Assembly (NCBI GenBank): GCA_046735115.1
Contig: JBKPSR010000004.1
Span: 1-29,338, forward strand
Direction: 5' to 3'
DNA: 29,338 nt
DNA from: JACVRW01 sp046735115
GTDB lineage: Bacteria; Actinomycetota; Thermoleophilia; Solirubrobacterales; Thermoleophilaceae
Shown: piece after piece, positions 25,356 to 29,338 of the stretch
How positions within the stretch are numbered: the stretch's first letter is position 1
How the letters are laid out: each line of letters opens with the position of its first letter
Program-made: the position numbers and the translations under genes
The notes under the pieces: generated by a model
Told to the model about the DNA's origin: nothing
What the model saw: the letters and a program-made list of their open reading frames with translations, nothing else
Databases searched by the model: none

Positions 25356-25790
25356 GTGGCGAGCTGGTCCGAGTTCGAGGCGGAGGCCCCGGAGCTGGCC
25401 ACGCGGGTCCGCGAGCGCCTCGACGCACACGCCCACAAGACCATCGCGACGCTCCGGCGCGACGGATCGCCACGCATCTCGGGAACGGAGACGGAGCTGA
25501 GCGAGGGCGAGCTCTGGATCGGGTCGATGCTGGACGCGCTCAAGGCGCGCGACCTCCAGCGCGACCCCCGCTTCGCGCTCCACAGCGCCTCGGAGGACCC
25601 CGACGTCTGGGCGGGCGACGCGAAGCTGGCCGGAGTGGCCGAGGAGGTGTCTGCCCCGGACGCGACCTCGCACCGCTTCCGCCTCGACCTGCAGGAGGTC
25701 TCGACCGTCGGTCTTGACGAGGCGCGCGAGGCGCTCGTCATCGAGGTGTGGAAGCCGGGCGAGGGCGTCCGGACCATCAAGCGCGCGTAG
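25356..25790 (+). CDS. Pyridoxamine 5'-phosphate oxidase-like (split-barrel flavin/F420-binding) protein, 144 aa
   Basis: The protein has the split-barrel PNPOx pattern: a helix LATRVRERLDAHAHKTIATLRRDGSPRISGTETEL, then GELWIGSMLDALKARDLQRDPRFALHS, the conserved 'K..dl.rdpR.aLh' stretch. Members bind FMN, F420 or haem and are oxidoreductases or general stress proteins. The short length and lack of the C-terminal pyridoxamine-binding residues argue against true PdxH. GTG 25356 is chosen from the TAGCGT box 8 nt upstream. The stop at 25788-25790 lies 7 bp from the stop of convergent ppc. The central part (SEDPDVWAGDAKLAGVAEEV) fits the fold's second half. Confidence 0.82.
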   Translation: MASWSEFEAEAPELATRVRERLDAHAHKTIATLRRDGSPRISGTETELSEGELWIGSMLDALKARDLQRDPRFALHSASEDPDVWAGDAKLAGVAEEVSAPDATSHRFRLDLQEVSTVGLDEAREALVIEVWKPGEGVRTIKRA

Positions 25791-25797
25791 CGCCCGC

Positions 25798-28410
<2,613 letters not shown>

Positions 28411-28471
28411 GAGCGTGCGGCCCAGCAGCGCTCCGAGCTCCCGGATGTCGCGGCGGAGGCCGGCGTCCCGC

Positions 28472-28750
28472 TCAGTCGCGTGCGTAGCGATAGCTGCGAC
28501 CGCCCGCGTACGAGGCGAGGTCGGCGAGGAAGGCGAGCACCACGATGAACCACTCGAACCCGTTCACGTCGCGCGTGCCGGTGTCCCACATCACGGCGTA
28601 GGCGAGCGTCGTCCACGGCAGCAGGAAGAAGCCGATCAGCGGCAGCAGCCAGCTGTCGAAGGCCCTGCTCAGCATGTCGCTAAACAGGAAGATGAAGAAC
28701 AGCGCCAGCCTGGGCGAGATCAGGGCTAGCAGTGCGATCAGGCAGGGCAT
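28472..28750 (-). CDS. Small integral membrane protein, 92 aa, three helices
   Basis: Hydrophobic helices span about residues 3-24 (LIALLALISPRLALFFIFLF), 33-54 (SWLLPLIGFFLLPWTTLAYA) and 66-82 (EWFIVVLAFLADLASY). A short basic tail GGRSYRYARD follows. Similar small 'hypothetical membrane' proteins, with the SRAFDSWLLPLIGFFLLPWTT core, recur in actinobacteria; function is unknown. ATG 28748-28750 lies 6 nt after TAGATT, whose TAG is the patatin stop. Its own stop (28472-28474) falls inside codons that look like the real beginning of ppc, implying translational coupling between the two. Confidence 0.8.
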   Translation of the reverse strand: MPCLIALLALISPRLALFFIFLFSDMLSRAFDSWLLPLIGFFLLPWTTLAYAVMWDTGTRDVNGFEWFIVVLAFLADLASYAGGRSYRYARD

Positions 28751-28756
28751 GGGTGC

Positions 28757-28762
28757 AATCTA
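28757..28762 (-). promoter_or_regulatory. TAGATT -10 box on the patatin stop codon
   Basis: The minus strand reads TAGATT, 6 nt, ATG of the small membrane protein. The TAG (28760-28762) is also the patatin stop codon. A leaderless promoter here would also feed ppc. Confidence 0.5.
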
Positions 28763-29338
28763 GACTGCGGCGACCGTGCGCGCCCCCTGCCTGAAGCCCT
28801 CGGAGCGCACACGCTGGCGGCGCGCAGGGTTCATCAGGTCACCGCCGATCGCGTGCGCGCACTCGGCGTCCGGCGCGACGATCTCCACGCTCGCGCCGCC
28901 CCTCCCGGCGGCGGCCGCCTCCACCGACGTGGCGAGCCGCCAGCCCGCCGCCAGGCTCCGGAGCGGAAGCGGGGGCGCGCTGCCCATGACGGCGGTCGGG
29001 ACCAGGCACAGCACGCGATCCCCGTTCGTTGCCCGCGCGAGATCCAGGTTCGTAGGGCTCCACACGCCGCCGTCGACGTACTCGCGGCCGCCGATCTCGA
29101 TCGGCCTGAAGTAGCCGGGGATCGCGCACGACGCGGCCACCGCGTCGGCGACGCTCGCCTCCGGGGCTCCGTTGGCGCCGAAGGCGACCCGCCGGCCCGA
29201 GCCGCGGTCGACCGCGACGATCACGAGCCTACCGTCGAACTTCGGCGCCAGCGCGTGCACGCGAGCGCGCAGGTCGCGCAGCTCGATCCGCCCCGGCGGA
29301 ACGCGCGCGAGCACGGCCGCCCGGGCGAGCGCGCCGCC
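28760..29338 (-). CDS. Patatin-like phospholipase, C-terminal part (5' end outside window)
   Basis: The frame is open to the window edge, so the N terminus with the GxSxG nucleophile is missing. A GTG at 29312-29314 is probably internal. The visible 192 residues contain AVAASCAIPGYFRPIEIGG, then REYVDGGVWSPTN, the DGG motif holding the catalytic Asp of the patatin Ser-Asp dyad. LVIVAVDRGSGRRVAF fits the preceding strand. The family hydrolyses acyl groups from (phospho)lipids; bacterial members include the RssA/YchK-like proteins. The stop lies 9 bp before the small membrane protein start, and the two probably share a transcript with ppc. Confidence 0.8.
   Translation of the reverse strand, partial: GGALARAAVLARVPPGRIELRDLRARVHALAPKFDGRLVIVAVDRGSGRRVAFGANGAPEASVADAVAASCAIPGYFRPIEIGGREYVDGGVWSPTNLDLARATNGDRVLCLVPTAVMGSAPPLPLRSLAAGWRLATSVEAAAAGRGGASVEIVAPDAECAHAIGGDLMNPARRQRVRSEGFRQGARTVAAV

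Overview
The window is GC-rich (about 70% G+C by eye) bacterial chromosome with tightly packed genes on both strands. No gap between genes exceeds about 150 bp. I see no tRNA, rRNA, CRISPR array, insertion sequence or phage module. The very high GC, the many TANNNT boxes 6-9 nt before start codons (a leaderless layout known from Actinobacteria and Deinococcus), the 180-kDa class NAD-glutamate dehydrogenase and several actinobacterial-style hypothetical proteins suggest an actinobacterium, perhaps of the Thermoleophilia/Solirubrobacterales type. That placement is inference; no marker gene here settles it.

Left part (1-7000): the C-terminal end of an RNase D-like protein closes with a 12-bp hairpin. 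A divergent pair of conserved hypotheticals follows. Next come a two-domain VOC ring-cleaving dioxygenase and a YtcJ-like amidohydrolase, with a 12-bp palindrome ahead of the dioxygenase. An 85-bp near-perfect inverted repeat separates these from a convergent cupin and a frameshifted MFS transporter. Two RsbW-like anti-sigma/HATPase proteins then meet stop to stop.

Middle (7100-15230): a 1562-residue NAD-glutamate dehydrogenase overlaps the end of a convergent SDR. A small secreted protein is divergent from an ArsR-SRPBCC operon, with a 24-bp palindrome between them. A possible glycosidase fragment lies before an M20 peptidase.

Right part (15230-29338): a minus-strand run of UGT-type glycosyltransferase, SNF2/HARP-like helicase and M20 peptidase. 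An ornithine cyclodeaminase-like gene converges on a DrrAB/NodIJ-type ABC exporter. Type III glutamine synthetase (glnN) converges on an MFS protein fused to a cyclic-nucleotide-binding domain. A PNPOx-like flavoprotein follows. The last run, on the minus strand, is a patatin-like lipase, a small membrane protein and PEP carboxylase.

How the genes fit together: glutamate dehydrogenase (glutamate to 2-oxoglutarate), glutamine synthetase III and PEP carboxylase (oxaloacetate supply) are central enzymes of the nitrogen/TCA junction, but they lie in separate transcription units. The rest is accessory metabolism, transport and regulation. The most striking pattern is architectural. At least eleven genes start right after a TANNNT box, and in five of these the upstream gene's stop codon is itself the first three bases of that box. 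I see no obvious new defence or mobile system.
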